Shown one piece after another: positions 17,392-27,051 of a stretch of 64,000 nucleotides of DNA. Source of the DNA: Fimbriiglobus ruber (GTDB taxonomy: Bacteria; Planctomycetota; Planctomycetia; Gemmatales; Gemmataceae); contig NZ_NIDE01000001.1 of NCBI RefSeq assembly GCF_002197845.1, positions 1,302,001 through 1,366,000 of the forward strand, in the 5' to 3' direction. Numbering within the stretch: the stretch's first letter is position 1; each line of letters begins with the position of its first letter. The notes beneath the pieces are model-generated. The model searched no databases, was not told the DNA's origin, and saw only the letters and a list, made by a program, of their open reading frames with translations. Both the position numbers and the translations under genes were made by a program.

Positions 17392-19365
17392 ATGCGGCGG
17401 ACGTTCTGGGGCGTCGGGGCGGCGGCGGTAATCTGGGTCGCCGCTTCGGCCGGGTCCGCGCGGGCGGCCGTCGTGGCGGTCTCCAACAACACCGACTACG
17501 ACATCCAATTTCTGCTGTCGCACGCGGGCGGGGTCGCGAAGGTCGAAGCGCTCGCCCCGCACGAATGCCGGCCGTTTCAAGTCGGGCAGAAATCCGTCCT
17601 CGCTTACAAATCCTCGGGCAAGGAGTTTTCGTACACACTCGCCCCGTACTCGATGTACCACTTCGTCCTGAAGGACAACGCCATCGTGTTCCAGGGGATT
17701 GAACTCGCGGCCGCGATGCCCAAGGCTGACGACGTCCCCGTGGAGCAGCCGGCGCGGCCGGACAAGTTGAAGATCACCATCAAGCTGATGGCGGACGACG
17801 CCGACCCCCGCGCCCGCGCCGCGTGGGAGAAGGCACTCCGCCATCGCCTCAAGGAAGCCACCGATATTCTCGAGCGGCAGTGCGACGCCACGTTCGAGGT
17901 CGTCGCCGTCGACGAGTGGGCGTCGGACCCGGAGGCCGAAGACGCGCACGCGCTGCTGAGGGATTTCGAGCGGAAGGTCAAACCGGCCCCGGCGATGGTC
18001 GCACTCGGCTTCACCAGTCGGTTGGTCCGCCCCGGCGAGGACGGCGGCGACGGGAAATTGAAGCCGGGTTCGACCGTCGGTTGCACCCGCGGCGCGTTCC
18101 ACACTCATGTACTGATTCGTGAAGGGCACCCCCGGACCGAGCCGGAACGAGTCGAGGTTTTGGTCCACGAACTCGGCCACCTGCTCGGCACCGCACATTC
18201 CGCGGACCCGTCTTCCGTCATGCGGCTCAAGCTCGGGGACGGGAAAGCCACGAACGCGAAGTTTCGCATCGGCTTCGATCCCTTGAACGTCCTCGCGATG
18301 GGGATTTGGGCGGAAGAGGCACGCGACGGCAAGGTGCGGACGCTGGCGACCATGCGGCCGATTGCCCGGGACCGCCTCCGGGTGGTGTACAAGACCCTTT
18401 CGAGTCTGTTCCCGGAAGACCCCGTCTCGACCGAGTACCTCGCCGTCATCGACCGCTTCCGGGAAAACGGCGCGGTCCCCAACCCGGCCGACCGCGACCC
18501 GCCGGCCGCGAAAGACCCGGCCCCGAAAGATCCGATCGGAATCGCCAAGAACCCCGACGCGAAAGACCCGGCGATGGCGGCCAAAGACCCCGCGCCCGCC
18601 GCGCCGCCGGCCGTCGGGGTGGTCGAGCCGCCGGTGCCCCGCGTTCAGCCGAAAAAGATCACGCCCCGCAACGAAGCGATCCGAAAAGTGGTTCGCGCGG
18701 TCACCCTTCGCGCGGGCGACATCCGGCAACTGCCCGCCGACAACCCGGACCGACCGCGGGGCGACAAACTGACCGCCGCCTACGTCCGGGCCGCGGCCGA
18801 AATCGCCCTCACTTTCGAGGACGACCTTCAGGCGTCGGCGTTTCTCATCGGGCTGGGCATCGCGCTCGACGACTCGACGATCCTCCGCGACAACCCGCTC
18901 ACGACGAGTCTTTGCCACGCGGTCGAAACGGACGAGGAGCGGCGGGAGCGGTTGGCCGTCCTCGGTCTGCCGACCGTCCGCTTCCGCCGCGACCTCTGTC
19001 AACACTTCGTCGTGTCGGCCGCGCTGACGGAGTTGGTGGGCGTCGAGGGCGCGGAGGCCGCCGGACTCGCGAAAGAGTTTTCGGACATGGAGGGCACGAG
19101 CGGGTTCAGCTTCGCGGACCTCGCGGCCGACTTCTCGGGCGTCGCGTTCGCCACGAAATTGAAGAAGAATCCGCAGCTACTCGGCACCCTGCGCGACTCG
19201 TTCGCCGTGAACGACTTCGCGCCGTCGGTCGCGGGGTTGCGAGAAGGGTTGTCGAAAAAGCGCTTCAACGAAGACTTCGGCGAAGCCGCCGACAAGCGCT
19301 TCACGAAGGCGATCGACGAGGTGCGGGCGCGCGTGACCGAGCTGAAGGCGTATCAGAAGCCTTGA
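17392..19365 (+). CDS. Secreted zincin metalloprotease
   Basis: A 657-residue exported protein: signal peptide MRRTFWGVGAAAVIWVAASAGSARA, an N-terminal beta domain (VVAVSNNTDYDIQFLLSHAGG), then a protease domain with the extended zinc motif HELGHLLGTAHS at about residue 258 (HExxHxxGxxH, third His ligand present). SSVMR follows and supplies the Met-turn, a metzincin-like arrangement. After the protease there is a Pro/Lys/Asp linker (AAKDPAPKDPIG repeats, about 365-410). A C-terminal helical domain of ~240 residues follows that I do not recognise. Start ATG with GGGAGG about 5 nt upstream. It stands alone between divergent lptD and convergent pdaA. Substrate unknown. Confidence 0.8.
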   Translation: MRRTFWGVGAAAVIWVAASAGSARAAVVAVSNNTDYDIQFLLSHAGGVAKVEALAPHECRPFQVGQKSVLAYKSSGKEFSYTLAPYSMYHFVLKDNAIVFQGIELAAAMPKADDVPVEQPARPDKLKITIKLMADDADPRARAAWEKALRHRLKEATDILERQCDATFEVVAVDEWASDPEAEDAHALLRDFERKVKPAPAMVALGFTSRLVRPGEDGGDGKLKPGSTVGCTRGAFHTHVLIREGHPRTEPERVEVLVHELGHLLGTAHSADPSSVMRLKLGDGKATNAKFRIGFDPLNVLAMGIWAEEARDGKVRTLATMRPIARDRLRVVYKTLSSLFPEDPVSTEYLAVIDRFRENGAVPNPADRDPPAAKDPAPKDPIGIAKNPDAKDPAMAAKDPAPAAPPAVGVVEPPVPRVQPKKITPRNEAIRKVVRAVTLRAGDIRQLPADNPDRPRGDKLTAAYVRAAAEIALTFEDDLQASAFLIGLGIALDDSTILRDNPLTTSLCHAVETDEERRERLAVLGLPTVRFRRDLCQHFVVSAALTELVGVEGAEAAGLAKEFSDMEGTSGFSFADLAADFSGVAFATKLKKNPQLLGTLRDSFAVNDFAPSVAGLREGLSKKRFNEDFGEAADKRFTKAIDEVRARVTELKAYQKP

Positions 19366-19442
19366 GCAGGAGTTGACCGCCAAAAGTGGAAGGTAGATCG
19401 TTGCCCGGCGTTCCCGGGCGGAAATCCCTCGCCGCGCGAAGT

Positions 19443-20354
19443 CTATTGCGAGGGTGGATCAACCTGAAACTGTGGGAGGCCTGCCGCTTTCGGTTCCAGG
19501 TCGGCGACCACGTCGATCGCCCGGCGGAACCGGCCGGCGTAATTCGCGAGCAGGCGGTCGAGCCGGGCGGTACTCTTTCCGACCCCCACATAGGTCCGCC
19601 ACCGGGAAAGTCTGGAAAGAGGGAGCCGGGGTTGCCCCGGGTCGAATTCCCACGGGTGGAAGTAAAGCATGCCGACGGCCGGCGCCGCGCGTCCGAGCTG
19701 GCGAATGCCGGCCCGCATGACGGCGGGGGGGAACAGCCGAAAATACCCGCCCCCGCCGACCGGCAAGTTCTGGCCCATGACGCGGTACGTGGCCGGCGGG
19801 AGTTCGAGGATGCGGGCGTCCCGGCCGACGGCCACGAACGGCGTCCGCGGGGCGTCCGGGACGCCGTACCGGTCGTGCCGCACCGGGTAAATCGACGAGT
19901 CGTACCGCAACCCGGCCGCGGCCAACACGTCGATCGCCCACGCGGTCTGGCGGACCACGCTGAACGTCGGAGCCCGGTAGCCGACGACCGGCCGCCCGGT
20001 CGCCTGCTCGAGCGCGGCCTTGCTGCGGCGGACGTCTTCCCGGAACGTCTCGGGCGTGAAGCGGTGGACCCGCTTGTGGTCCCACCCGTGCGAGCCGACT
20101 TCGTGGCCGGCGTCGGCGATCGCGCGAACGAGTTGCGGGTGCGATTCCGCGATCTGGCCGACGACAAAAAAGGTGGCCGGGGTGCCGGCGGCGGCGAGTT
20201 GGGCCAGCAACCCCCGCGTCGCCGCCTCCATGCGGGTCGCGTAAGTCGCTTTCAACTCGGGCGGACACTCCACCCCGACGGCGGCCTCGATTCGGTCGTG
20301 TTCTTCCACGTCGAAGCTGAGAATCACCGCGGCGCGTTCGGACGGACGACTCAT
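19443..20354 (-). CDS. PEP-CTERM/XrtA-system polysaccharide deacetylase (PdaA-like)
   Basis: NodB-fold deacetylase of the subfamily found in exosortase/PEP-CTERM exopolysaccharide loci. Motifs: LSFDVEEHDR (metal and catalytic Asp/Glu motif), FFVVGQIAESHP, HEVGSHGWDHKRVH (metal-binding His pair), YRAPTFSV, GGGGYFRLFP, and YFHPWEFDPGQPR near the end (DUF3473-like tail), about 304 residues in all. It would remove N-acetyl groups from exopolysaccharide. The start at 20354 (MSRPSERAAVILSF) has GGAAGG/GTGGGGA purine runs just upstream and matches the usual N-terminus; an extension to 20405 is unlikely. It is transcribed divergently from the TPR gene at 20510, which may belong to the same export pathway. 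Confidence 0.9.
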   Translation of the reverse strand: MSRPSERAAVILSFDVEEHDRIEAAVGVECPPELKATYATRMEAATRGLLAQLAAAGTPATFFVVGQIAESHPQLVRAIADAGHEVGSHGWDHKRVHRFTPETFREDVRRSKAALEQATGRPVVGYRAPTFSVVRQTAWAIDVLAAAGLRYDSSIYPVRHDRYGVPDAPRTPFVAVGRDARILELPPATYRVMGQNLPVGGGGYFRLFPPAVMRAGIRQLGRAAPAVGMLYFHPWEFDPGQPRLPLSRLSRWRTYVGVGKSTARLDRLLANYAGRFRRAIDVVADLEPKAAGLPQFQVDPPSQ

Positions 20355-20509
20355 TCCCCACCCTTCCCTGGCTGCACGACTGCCGTACCCGCGATCCGGC
20401 GACACCCGTAACTCTACGTTACAACCCTACAGACCGGCGCGACCGGTCCTACAATTGTCTTACGCCGCCCGGCGTCGCCCCAGCTCTCCCAGCACGGATA
20501 TAGACCTCC

Positions 20510-23500
20510 ATGGCGAAGAAGCCCTCGACCCGTCGGTTCAAAGTCGCGCGGTTAGTCGTCGTCCTGGTCGCAATCGCGGCTTTCGGGGCCGGCGCGTTCT
20601 TCCTGCACAAATACCAGGTCCAACGCCACGCCGGCGAGTTGCTGGTCCGGGCGGAAGCGGCCGGCACCGAACACAACTGGACGGCGGCCGCGGCCCTTTA
20701 CCAGAGCTACCTGAATTTCCGCCCCAAAGACGCCGACGCGGTCGTGAAGTATTTGAGCGTTTTGGAAGAGCTGAACAAGACCGACCCGGGGACGGTCGCG
20801 AAGTTGACGGGCGTTTACGAACGATTGATGTCGATCGACCCCGAACGGACCGACGAACGCCGGAAACTCGTCGGACATTACATCACCGTCCAGCGGTACG
20901 CGGCCGCACGCGAACACCTGCGGCAGCTCATGAGTGACCCCAAAATCGGGCCGGACGACCCCGATCTGAATGATTTGTATGCCCTTTGCGACGAAAAAGA
21001 CCGCAAATTCCCGGACGCGATTGCCCGGCTCACCAAGCTGGTTCGGGGCGGGCACGCCGGCCCCGAAGCGCACCTCCGCCTCGCACTCATGCTCCACTTT
21101 GAAGCGCCCACCGAGGAGTCGCCGGAAGAAGCCAAGCGCCTGCTCGACCAGCTCGTGGCCGCCAACCCGGAGGACGTCAAGGTCCGCCTGGCCCGCGCGA
21201 AATTCCGCCGGCTGACTGACGGCGCCGAGCGCGCGTGGCCCGACGTCGAACACGCCTACAAGCGGTCCCCGGGCGGGAAGGAAAACGCGGACGTCGCCAT
21301 CGCCCTGGCCGACGTGGCCGGCACGGCCGAACAACTTTCGCTCGCGAAAGAGGCGCTGGAGGGGGCCTCTCACGCCGCCCCAGCCGACACCCGCCTCGCC
21401 CTAATCCTGGCGGACGTGTTGATCCGGACGAACGACGTCGCCGCGGCCAAACGGGCACTCGCGGCGGCGGCCAAGGCCGCGACCACCGCGTCCGAAGCGT
21501 CCGCGAGCCGGCCCGATCTCACCCTGATCGAAGTCGCCGACCGGCTGCTGGACCTCGGGGACACCGAGGCCGCCCGCTCCGTCGCCGAGCAATGCGCGAA
21601 GGACGCGAAGACGAAGTTTTTCGCGGACTACCTCGTCGGGCGCGTGCGGTTGGCCGAGGGCAACTGGCCCGCGGCCGTCGCCCTGCTCCGCCAGGCCATC
21701 GTCCCGAAATCGGGGCTGGAAAAGTTCCCGGTCCGGGCGTTCAAGGCCCAACTCGCCCTCGCGGACTGCTACACGCGGGCCAACAACCCGGACCTGCGTC
21801 TCCGGGCGTTCCAAACCGCCCTCACTTACGACCAAAACAACGTGTTCGCCAGGCTCGGGGCCGCCGAAAGCCTGCTCCGGACCGGAAACATCAAAGGGGC
21901 GATCGCGATCTACCAGCCGCTCGCGGCGACGGTCCCGGCCGCCCGCCTCGCCCTGGCCCAACTCCGACTCAACGAACAACTGGCGCTGCCGGAGAAGGAC
22001 CGGTCCTGGGCCGCGGTCGAGGGGGCGATCGGACCGGACCCGCTGACGCCAGACCTCGCCGTTTTAAAGGCGAACATGCTGATGTACCGCGGCAACCCGA
22101 CGGCCGCGGACGCGTTGCTGGACGCCACGGTCAAGCGGGCTCCGACCGACGCCGCCCCGTGGGTGGCGCTCGCGGCCGTCCGCGGCGCGGCGTCTCCCGA
22201 GGCGGGGTTGAAGGTGATCGACGAAGCCGAGGGGAAAGTCGCCAGCCCGCGGGTCGAGTTTTTGCTCACCCGCGCACAATTCCTGGCCCGCTCTTCCCCG
22301 CCCGACTTGAAGGGCCTGGCCGCGATCGCCGACGAGTCGAAAGTCGGTTCGCTGAAAAAACCAGACCGGGCCAGACTCCTGTACGACCTCGGCGTGCTTT
22401 ACGCCGGGCTCGGAAAAACGGCCGAGGCGGTCGCCGTTCTCAAGCGGTCCGCCGACGAAGGACCGTACGACCTCGCGCCGCGCATCCTGCTGTTCGACCT
22501 CGCCCTTCAAACGAAGGACGTTCCGCTTCAGGACAAGATTCTGTCGGAACTCGACGTGTTGGACGGGCCGGACGGCCCTTACCGCGTGGTCGCGGAGCTG
22601 ACCCGCGCCCTGCCGGCGACCAAGCCGGGTGACACCGCCCACATCGCTTCGCTGCGGGCGCGGGCGACGACCGCCCAGTCCCAGCGGGAAACCTGGGGCC
22701 GGGTCCACGTGATTTTGGGCGACCTCGATTTGCTGGAGGGGAATCCGGACGCCGCACTCGACCAGTACCGCCGGGCCCTCGAACTCGGCGAACGGGACAT
22801 TAACTTGGTCCGCAACGCCACCAGCCTCCTGGTGGAGCGGCAGGGGCACGCCGAGGCGCTCGAACTCTTGACCCGCACCGCCCGATCCGGGCCGATGCCG
22901 GCGGACATGCTCAAGCAACTCACGCTCCTCCGGGCCGAGTTCGGCGAGGAATCGGAGAGAACGCTCGGCTGGGCGCGGTCGGAAGCGGCCGCCGGCTCCA
23001 AGGACTACCGCGACCAACTCGCGCGGTATCACGTTTTCGCGGCCAACAACGCCCGGCCGGACGCGCTGAAAGCCGTCGAACAGGCCCTCGTGCTGAACGA
23101 AACGGCCCCCGAAGTCTGGGTGGAACTGGTCCGCATCCAGGTCGGGGGCGGTGCGAAGGCGGACGCCGAGACGGCGGCCGAGCGGGCGGAAGAAAAACTC
23201 AAACCGGTTCTGGAAAAACCCGAAACGCGCCCCGTCGCGGAACTGGCACTGGGCGTCTGCCGCGAACTCCTCGGGGACATGGCCGGGGCCGAGAAATGGT
23301 ACCGGTCGGCCGTCAAAGACCGGCCGACCGACCCGGACACCGTCCGCCGACTTCTGGTGCTGTTTCAGCGGACCGGCCGGGCGAAAGAGGCCGAAAGTCT
23401 GCTCGACGGCTTAATCAAGCCGGGCAACCCGCCCGCGACCCAGCGCTGGGCGCGGCGGGTACTCGCGTTCAGCCAGATCGGCGGCCCGGACGGGTATGCC

Positions 23501-24805
23501 CGGCTCGGGTCGGCCGTCGAACTCGTCGACCAGAACCTGCGCGACGGGAACGACCAACTCGACGACCGCCGGGCGAAGGCCATCATTCTCGCGGCCGACC
23601 CGTTCAAACAATCCGAGGCGATCGAACTCCTGGTCGACAGCGCCCGCAAGTTGCCGCTTTCGCCGGAGCAGAACTACCTGCTCGCGCGGCTCTACCGCTT
23701 GCAGGAGAAACTGCCCCAGGCCGAGACCGCCCTCCGCGCCGCGACCCGGGCGGCGGCGGTCGCCGTGCCGGAACACCTGGCGCTCCTGGTCCGCGTTCAA
23801 CTGGAAGGAGGAAACGGAACGGGTGCCGCGGAGACGATCCGACGGTTGAAGCTGGTGGCCCCGGCCGCGTGGGAGACGACGGTCGAGGAGGCCCGCGCTC
23901 TGGCCGCGAACGGGAAAACCGACCAGGCGGTCGCGATCGTGACGGCCGCACCGGGCAACGACGCGACGGCCGCACTGGTCAGCCGGGTCGGCCCGCTGCT
24001 TGAAGAGATCGGGTGCAAGGACGCCGCCGCGAAGGTTTACGAGCGAGTCGCGAAGACGGGCGGCCAGCCCAACTCGCACGCGCCGCTCGTCGGCTACTTG
24101 ATCCGCAGTCACAAATACGCCGAGGCGGCGGCCCTGGCGTTCGCCCACGAAAAGACGGCCCCGGTCGGGTTGACCGCCCGCCTGCTGGCGGCCGACGCCC
24201 GCAGCCACCCGCCCGAGACGCTTCCCCAGGCGGACCGGGCCGCGTGGCGCGAAACGACGGTGAAGATCGACAACTGGATCGCGGACAAGCTAAAGGCCGA
24301 CCCGGCCAACGCGACACTCCGGCTCGCCCGCGCGGACCTGGACGACGTCCTGGGGCGGTTCGACGACGAAATCAAGGCTTACGAGGCGGCGCTGGCGACC
24401 GACCCGAACAACGACGGGATCTTGAACAACCTGGCGATGTTGCTGGCGGTCCACGCCAAAGACGGGTCGGACCGGCCGCTGAAAACGATCAATCGGGCGA
24501 TCGCGTTGAAGGGCCCGCGGCCGTCCTTCCTGGACACCCGGGCGGTCGTTCACATCGCGGCCCGGCACTACGATCTGGCCATCAACGACCTGGCCGCCGC
24601 GATCGCCCAGGACCGCAAACCGGCGTACTACTTCCACCTCGCGCAAGCCTATCAGGCGCAGGGCGCCGACGACAAACCCGACTTGGCCGACCTCCGCGAC
24701 AAGGCACTCGCCCAGGCGAAAGTCCGGGGGTTGACCAAGGCGATGCTCCACCCGAAAGAGTGGGGCGAGTACGACAAGCTCGTCGGCGCACAGGGTGGGA
24801 GGTAA
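20510..24805 (+). CDS. Large membrane-anchored TPR-repeat protein
   Basis: A 1431-residue protein with a short basic N-terminus and one transmembrane helix (RLVVVLVAIAAFGAGAFFL, about 14-33). The rest is almost entirely tetratricopeptide-like helix pairs (for example NWTAAAALYQSYLNFRPKDADAV, GNPDAALDQYRRALELGERDINLV, RFDDEIKAYEAALATDPNNDGI). The topology suggests a periplasmic or paryphoplasmic scaffold. Giant TPR proteins are known neighbours of PEP-CTERM/EPS loci (PrsT-like), and a PdaA-type deacetylase is divergently encoded 155 bp away, so a role in exopolysaccharide export or assembly is plausible but inferred. No obvious Shine-Dalgarno precedes the ATG. Confidence 0.85.
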   Translation: MAKKPSTRRFKVARLVVVLVAIAAFGAGAFFLHKYQVQRHAGELLVRAEAAGTEHNWTAAAALYQSYLNFRPKDADAVVKYLSVLEELNKTDPGTVAKLTGVYERLMSIDPERTDERRKLVGHYITVQRYAAAREHLRQLMSDPKIGPDDPDLNDLYALCDEKDRKFPDAIARLTKLVRGGHAGPEAHLRLALMLHFEAPTEESPEEAKRLLDQLVAANPEDVKVRLARAKFRRLTDGAERAWPDVEHAYKRSPGGKENADVAIALADVAGTAEQLSLAKEALEGASHAAPADTRLALILADVLIRTNDVAAAKRALAAAAKAATTASEASASRPDLTLIEVADRLLDLGDTEAARSVAEQCAKDAKTKFFADYLVGRVRLAEGNWPAAVALLRQAIVPKSGLEKFPVRAFKAQLALADCYTRANNPDLRLRAFQTALTYDQNNVFARLGAAESLLRTGNIKGAIAIYQPLAATVPAARLALAQLRLNEQLALPEKDRSWAAVEGAIGPDPLTPDLAVLKANMLMYRGNPTAADALLDATVKRAPTDAAPWVALAAVRGAASPEAGLKVIDEAEGKVASPRVEFLLTRAQFLARSSPPDLKGLAAIADESKVGSLKKPDRARLLYDLGVLYAGLGKTAEAVAVLKRSADEGPYDLAPRILLFDLALQTKDVPLQDKILSELDVLDGPDGPYRVVAELTRALPATKPGDTAHIASLRARATTAQSQRETWGRVHVILGDLDLLEGNPDAALDQYRRALELGERDINLVRNATSLLVERQGHAEALELLTRTARSGPMPADMLKQLTLLRAEFGEESERTLGWARSEAAAGSKDYRDQLARYHVFAANNARPDALKAVEQALVLNETAPEVWVELVRIQVGGGAKADAETAAERAEEKLKPVLEKPETRPVAELALGVCRELLGDMAGAEKWYRSAVKDRPTDPDTVRRLLVLFQRTGRAKEAESLLDGLIKPGNPPATQRWARRVLAFSQIGGPDGYARLGSAVELVDQNLRDGNDQLDDRRAKAIILAADPFKQSEAIELLVDSARKLPLSPEQNYLLARLYRLQEKLPQAETALRAATRAAAVAVPEHLALLVRVQLEGGNGTGAAETIRRLKLVAPAAWETTVEEARALAANGKTDQAVAIVTAAPGNDATAALVSRVGPLLEEIGCKDAAAKVYERVAKTGGQPNSHAPLVGYLIRSHKYAEAAALAFAHEKTAPVGLTARLLAADARSHPPETLPQADRAAWRETTVKIDNWIADKLKADPANATLRLARADLDDVLGRFDDEIKAYEAALATDPNNDGILNNLAMLLAVHAKDGSDRPLKTINRAIALKGPRPSFLDTRAVVHIAARHYDLAINDLAAAIAQDRKPAYYFHLAQAYQAQGADDKPDLADLRDKALAQAKVRGLTKAMLHPKEWGEYDKLVGAQGGR

Positions 24806-24946
24806 GGCGTCCGGCGTGAGGTCTCGGGCGTGGAGCCCTGTCGGCCTCCGAGGGACGGAATACCACGGACGGCCGTTAGAATTTTCCAGCTGGTCTTCCC
24901 CAACTTCTCCGATCTTTCCCGGTGATCAAAGTCGAGCCAGCCACGT

Positions 24947-25231
24947 ATGACTGTGGGTCGCGGCAGCTATTGCAACGGATCGCCGGAGGTTCTCGCTTAC
25001 AGCGCCACCTCGCGAATCACCGTGGGATGTTATTCATCGCTCGCTAAGGGTCTCCGGTTTATCGTGGATGCCGAACACGATATTCGCCGCGTATCTACTG
25101 CTCCGAAACCCGGAGAGGAAGTCGCCGGAAGTAAAGGCGATATCACGATCGGGAACGATGTTTGGATCGGAGCATTCGCCACCATACTATCGGGTGTGAC
25201 AATTGGGGACGGGGCGGTAATTGGAGCGTGA
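24947..25231 (+). CDS. Hexapeptide-repeat (CatB/LbH-type) acetyltransferase domain, ended by an in-frame TGA
   Basis: Left-handed beta-helix acetyltransferase segment (SRITVGCYSSLAKGLRFIVDAEHD, GDITIGNDVWIGAFATILSGVTIGDGAVIGA) of the CatB/VAT type that acetylates sugars or antibiotics with acetyl-CoA. The TGA at 25229-25231 interrupts the highly conserved GAGAVV motif; a GGA Gly codon is expected there. The same frame continues without a break into PPYAVVVGNPARVIMYRF and then a glycosyltransferase. So 24947-26779 was very probably one fusion gene of about 611 residues. Truncated here, the domain lacks its last coil and C-terminal helix and is probably inactive. Confidence 0.75.
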   Translation: MTVGRGSYCNGSPEVLAYSATSRITVGCYSSLAKGLRFIVDAEHDIRRVSTAPKPGEEVAGSKGDITIGNDVWIGAFATILSGVTIGDGAVIGA

Positions 25232-25234
25232 GCG

Positions 25235-26779
25235 GTGGTGGCCAAGGACGTGCCACCATATGCGGTGGTGGTCGGGAACCCGGCCAGGGTGATTATGTAT
25301 CGCTTCGATCCGGAGACTGTAACCAGACTTCTGAAGATCCGCTGGTGGGACTGGCCGGAAGAACAGATTAAGGCCGCCGCCGATCTGATCTGGTCCGACC
25401 GGGTGGCCGAATTCATTGAACGGCACGAATCGGGAACATTGCCGGTGAAACTTCCCTCCGCCGTCCCGCCTCCGGACGAATTCGGTTCATTACCCATCGC
25501 CATGCACGTCGAAATTCCGATCGCGGCCCATTCACTGGCTGGAGAAGACGCCCGTGGGACGCCGCACGACGACCTACCCAAGCGCCCGCGCGTGCTATTC
25601 GTGTCGTACCACTGCTACGTCGACCCGTCGAGCGGAGCCGCCCTCTGTACCCGCGACTTATTCGAGCTATTGACCGCTCGCGGGTGGAAGTGCGCGGTCG
25701 TGACCGGCCCCCAACTCGACGATCATTCAGCAACTCCGATTGGGACAGTTCTGGCGAAACGGCCCGGTATACAGAGGGTATCCGGGCAGGTCGGGACTCT
25801 CTCGTTTTCAGTCTACCGGTCGGACGCCGACGGGTTTCCGGTGACTATAGTCGCGCCCGATCCGCCAAGTGCCCACCGGCAACCGATCCGTGAAGAAGTG
25901 GCAGCATTTCATGATGTGGTAAAAAGGACGGTCGCAGACTTTCGCCCGGACGTGGTACTTACATATGGCGGTGATCCGGCCAGTCACGCAGCTATCGCAG
26001 AGATCCGCAAGGCAGGAATTCCGGTAGTCTTCTGGTTGCACAACCGGGCGTATACGGGCGCCGCTTTTTTCCGCGCGTTCGCCGCAGTCGTCGTACCATC
26101 GGAATCGAGTCGCGATCACTACCGCGAGCAGTTGGGGCTCGATCCGGTCGTGCTGCCCGGTCCGTGGGAATGGAATCGCTTCCGGTGCGAACTGGACGGC
26201 CCGCCGCATGTGACGTTCGTGAATCCGGAACCGGCCAAGGGGGTCTTCTGGTTTGCCCGAATCGCCGACGTCCTCGGGCGGTCCCGCCCGGACATCGCAT
26301 TCTTGGTTGTGAACGGCAGGGGGCAAGCGAACTGGCTCGACAAGTGCAGAGTAAATCTAAAGGGGGTGAACTCCATCCGCATCATGGCGAATACCCCAGA
26401 CCCGCGGAAGTTCTATCGTCAGAGCAAGCTTGTCCTGATGCCGTCGCTAGTACCCGAGGGACTGTCTCGGGTTGCGGTTGAGTCGCTAGCAAATGGCATC
26501 CCAATAATCGGGTCTGGACGAGGGGGAATGACTGAGGTGTTTAAAGTCGGTGGCGTCCGAGTCGACATCCCGGACGTATACACCCCGGACACACGCATCG
26601 CTCCGACAGCAGATGAGGTGAGGGCATGGGTCGATGCGATCGTCCGCTTGTGGGACGATTCGAATGAATACGCCCAGGTGTCGATGTCGGCTCGGCAAAA
26701 TGCCGATCGCGTATGGAGTCCGCATGCGGTTGCTCCACGGTGGGAAGAATTCCTGATGCGCGTCGCGGTCCGCGTTTAG
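25235..26779 (+). CDS. Glycosyltransferase family 4-like protein, C-terminal part of an acetyltransferase fusion
   Basis: The frame resumes right after the TGA at 25229 (a GTG at 25235 could serve as start but lacks a clear ribosome-binding site). The first ~70 residues are the end of the acetyltransferase (VVGNPARVIMYRFDPETVTRLL...WWDW). From about residue 110 there is a GT-B glycosyltransferase: RVLFVSYHCYVDPSSGAA, VVLTYGGDPASHAAI, VVFWLHNRAYTG and the family-4 donor-site motif EGLSRVAVESLANGIPIIGSG (E-x7-E). It would transfer a sugar from a nucleotide-sugar donor; with an acetyltransferase attached, surface glycan synthesis is likely. Codon use and somewhat lower GC than neighbours hint at horizontal origin. 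Confidence 0.8.
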   Translation: MVAKDVPPYAVVVGNPARVIMYRFDPETVTRLLKIRWWDWPEEQIKAAADLIWSDRVAEFIERHESGTLPVKLPSAVPPPDEFGSLPIAMHVEIPIAAHSLAGEDARGTPHDDLPKRPRVLFVSYHCYVDPSSGAALCTRDLFELLTARGWKCAVVTGPQLDDHSATPIGTVLAKRPGIQRVSGQVGTLSFSVYRSDADGFPVTIVAPDPPSAHRQPIREEVAAFHDVVKRTVADFRPDVVLTYGGDPASHAAIAEIRKAGIPVVFWLHNRAYTGAAFFRAFAAVVVPSESSRDHYREQLGLDPVVLPGPWEWNRFRCELDGPPHVTFVNPEPAKGVFWFARIADVLGRSRPDIAFLVVNGRGQANWLDKCRVNLKGVNSIRIMANTPDPRKFYRQSKLVLMPSLVPEGLSRVAVESLANGIPIIGSGRGGMTEVFKVGGVRVDIPDVYTPDTRIAPTADEVRAWVDAIVRLWDDSNEYAQVSMSARQNADRVWSPHAVAPRWEEFLMRVAVRV

Positions 26780-27051
26780 CTATTTAACCGATATGGTGGC
26801 CGGGTGTGATTCCCGTTGGCCGTTGGCTTCCTCCACAACACCGCGTGGGGATAATCCTCGGGCCACGGGGCGGACTTGGAGACTGACCCGTCCGCAACCG
26901 CACCCACGCGGATCGTCGGACGCGACCGCCGAGGTGCGGCCACCCCGGCTGATGTGCCGTCGTAAACTCGGCCAGTCCCCGAATTCTAGTTCAGCTCACC
27001 CAATCAGTTGACAAAGATGACGCAGTAATCGGCCACGATCGTTCACGGCCG

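Noticed and set aside
25229-25231. Selenocysteine or programmed recoding at TGA
   Set aside because: The position is a conserved glycine in the family, not cysteine, and no obvious downstream selenocysteine-type hairpin was seen; a point mutation is simpler.
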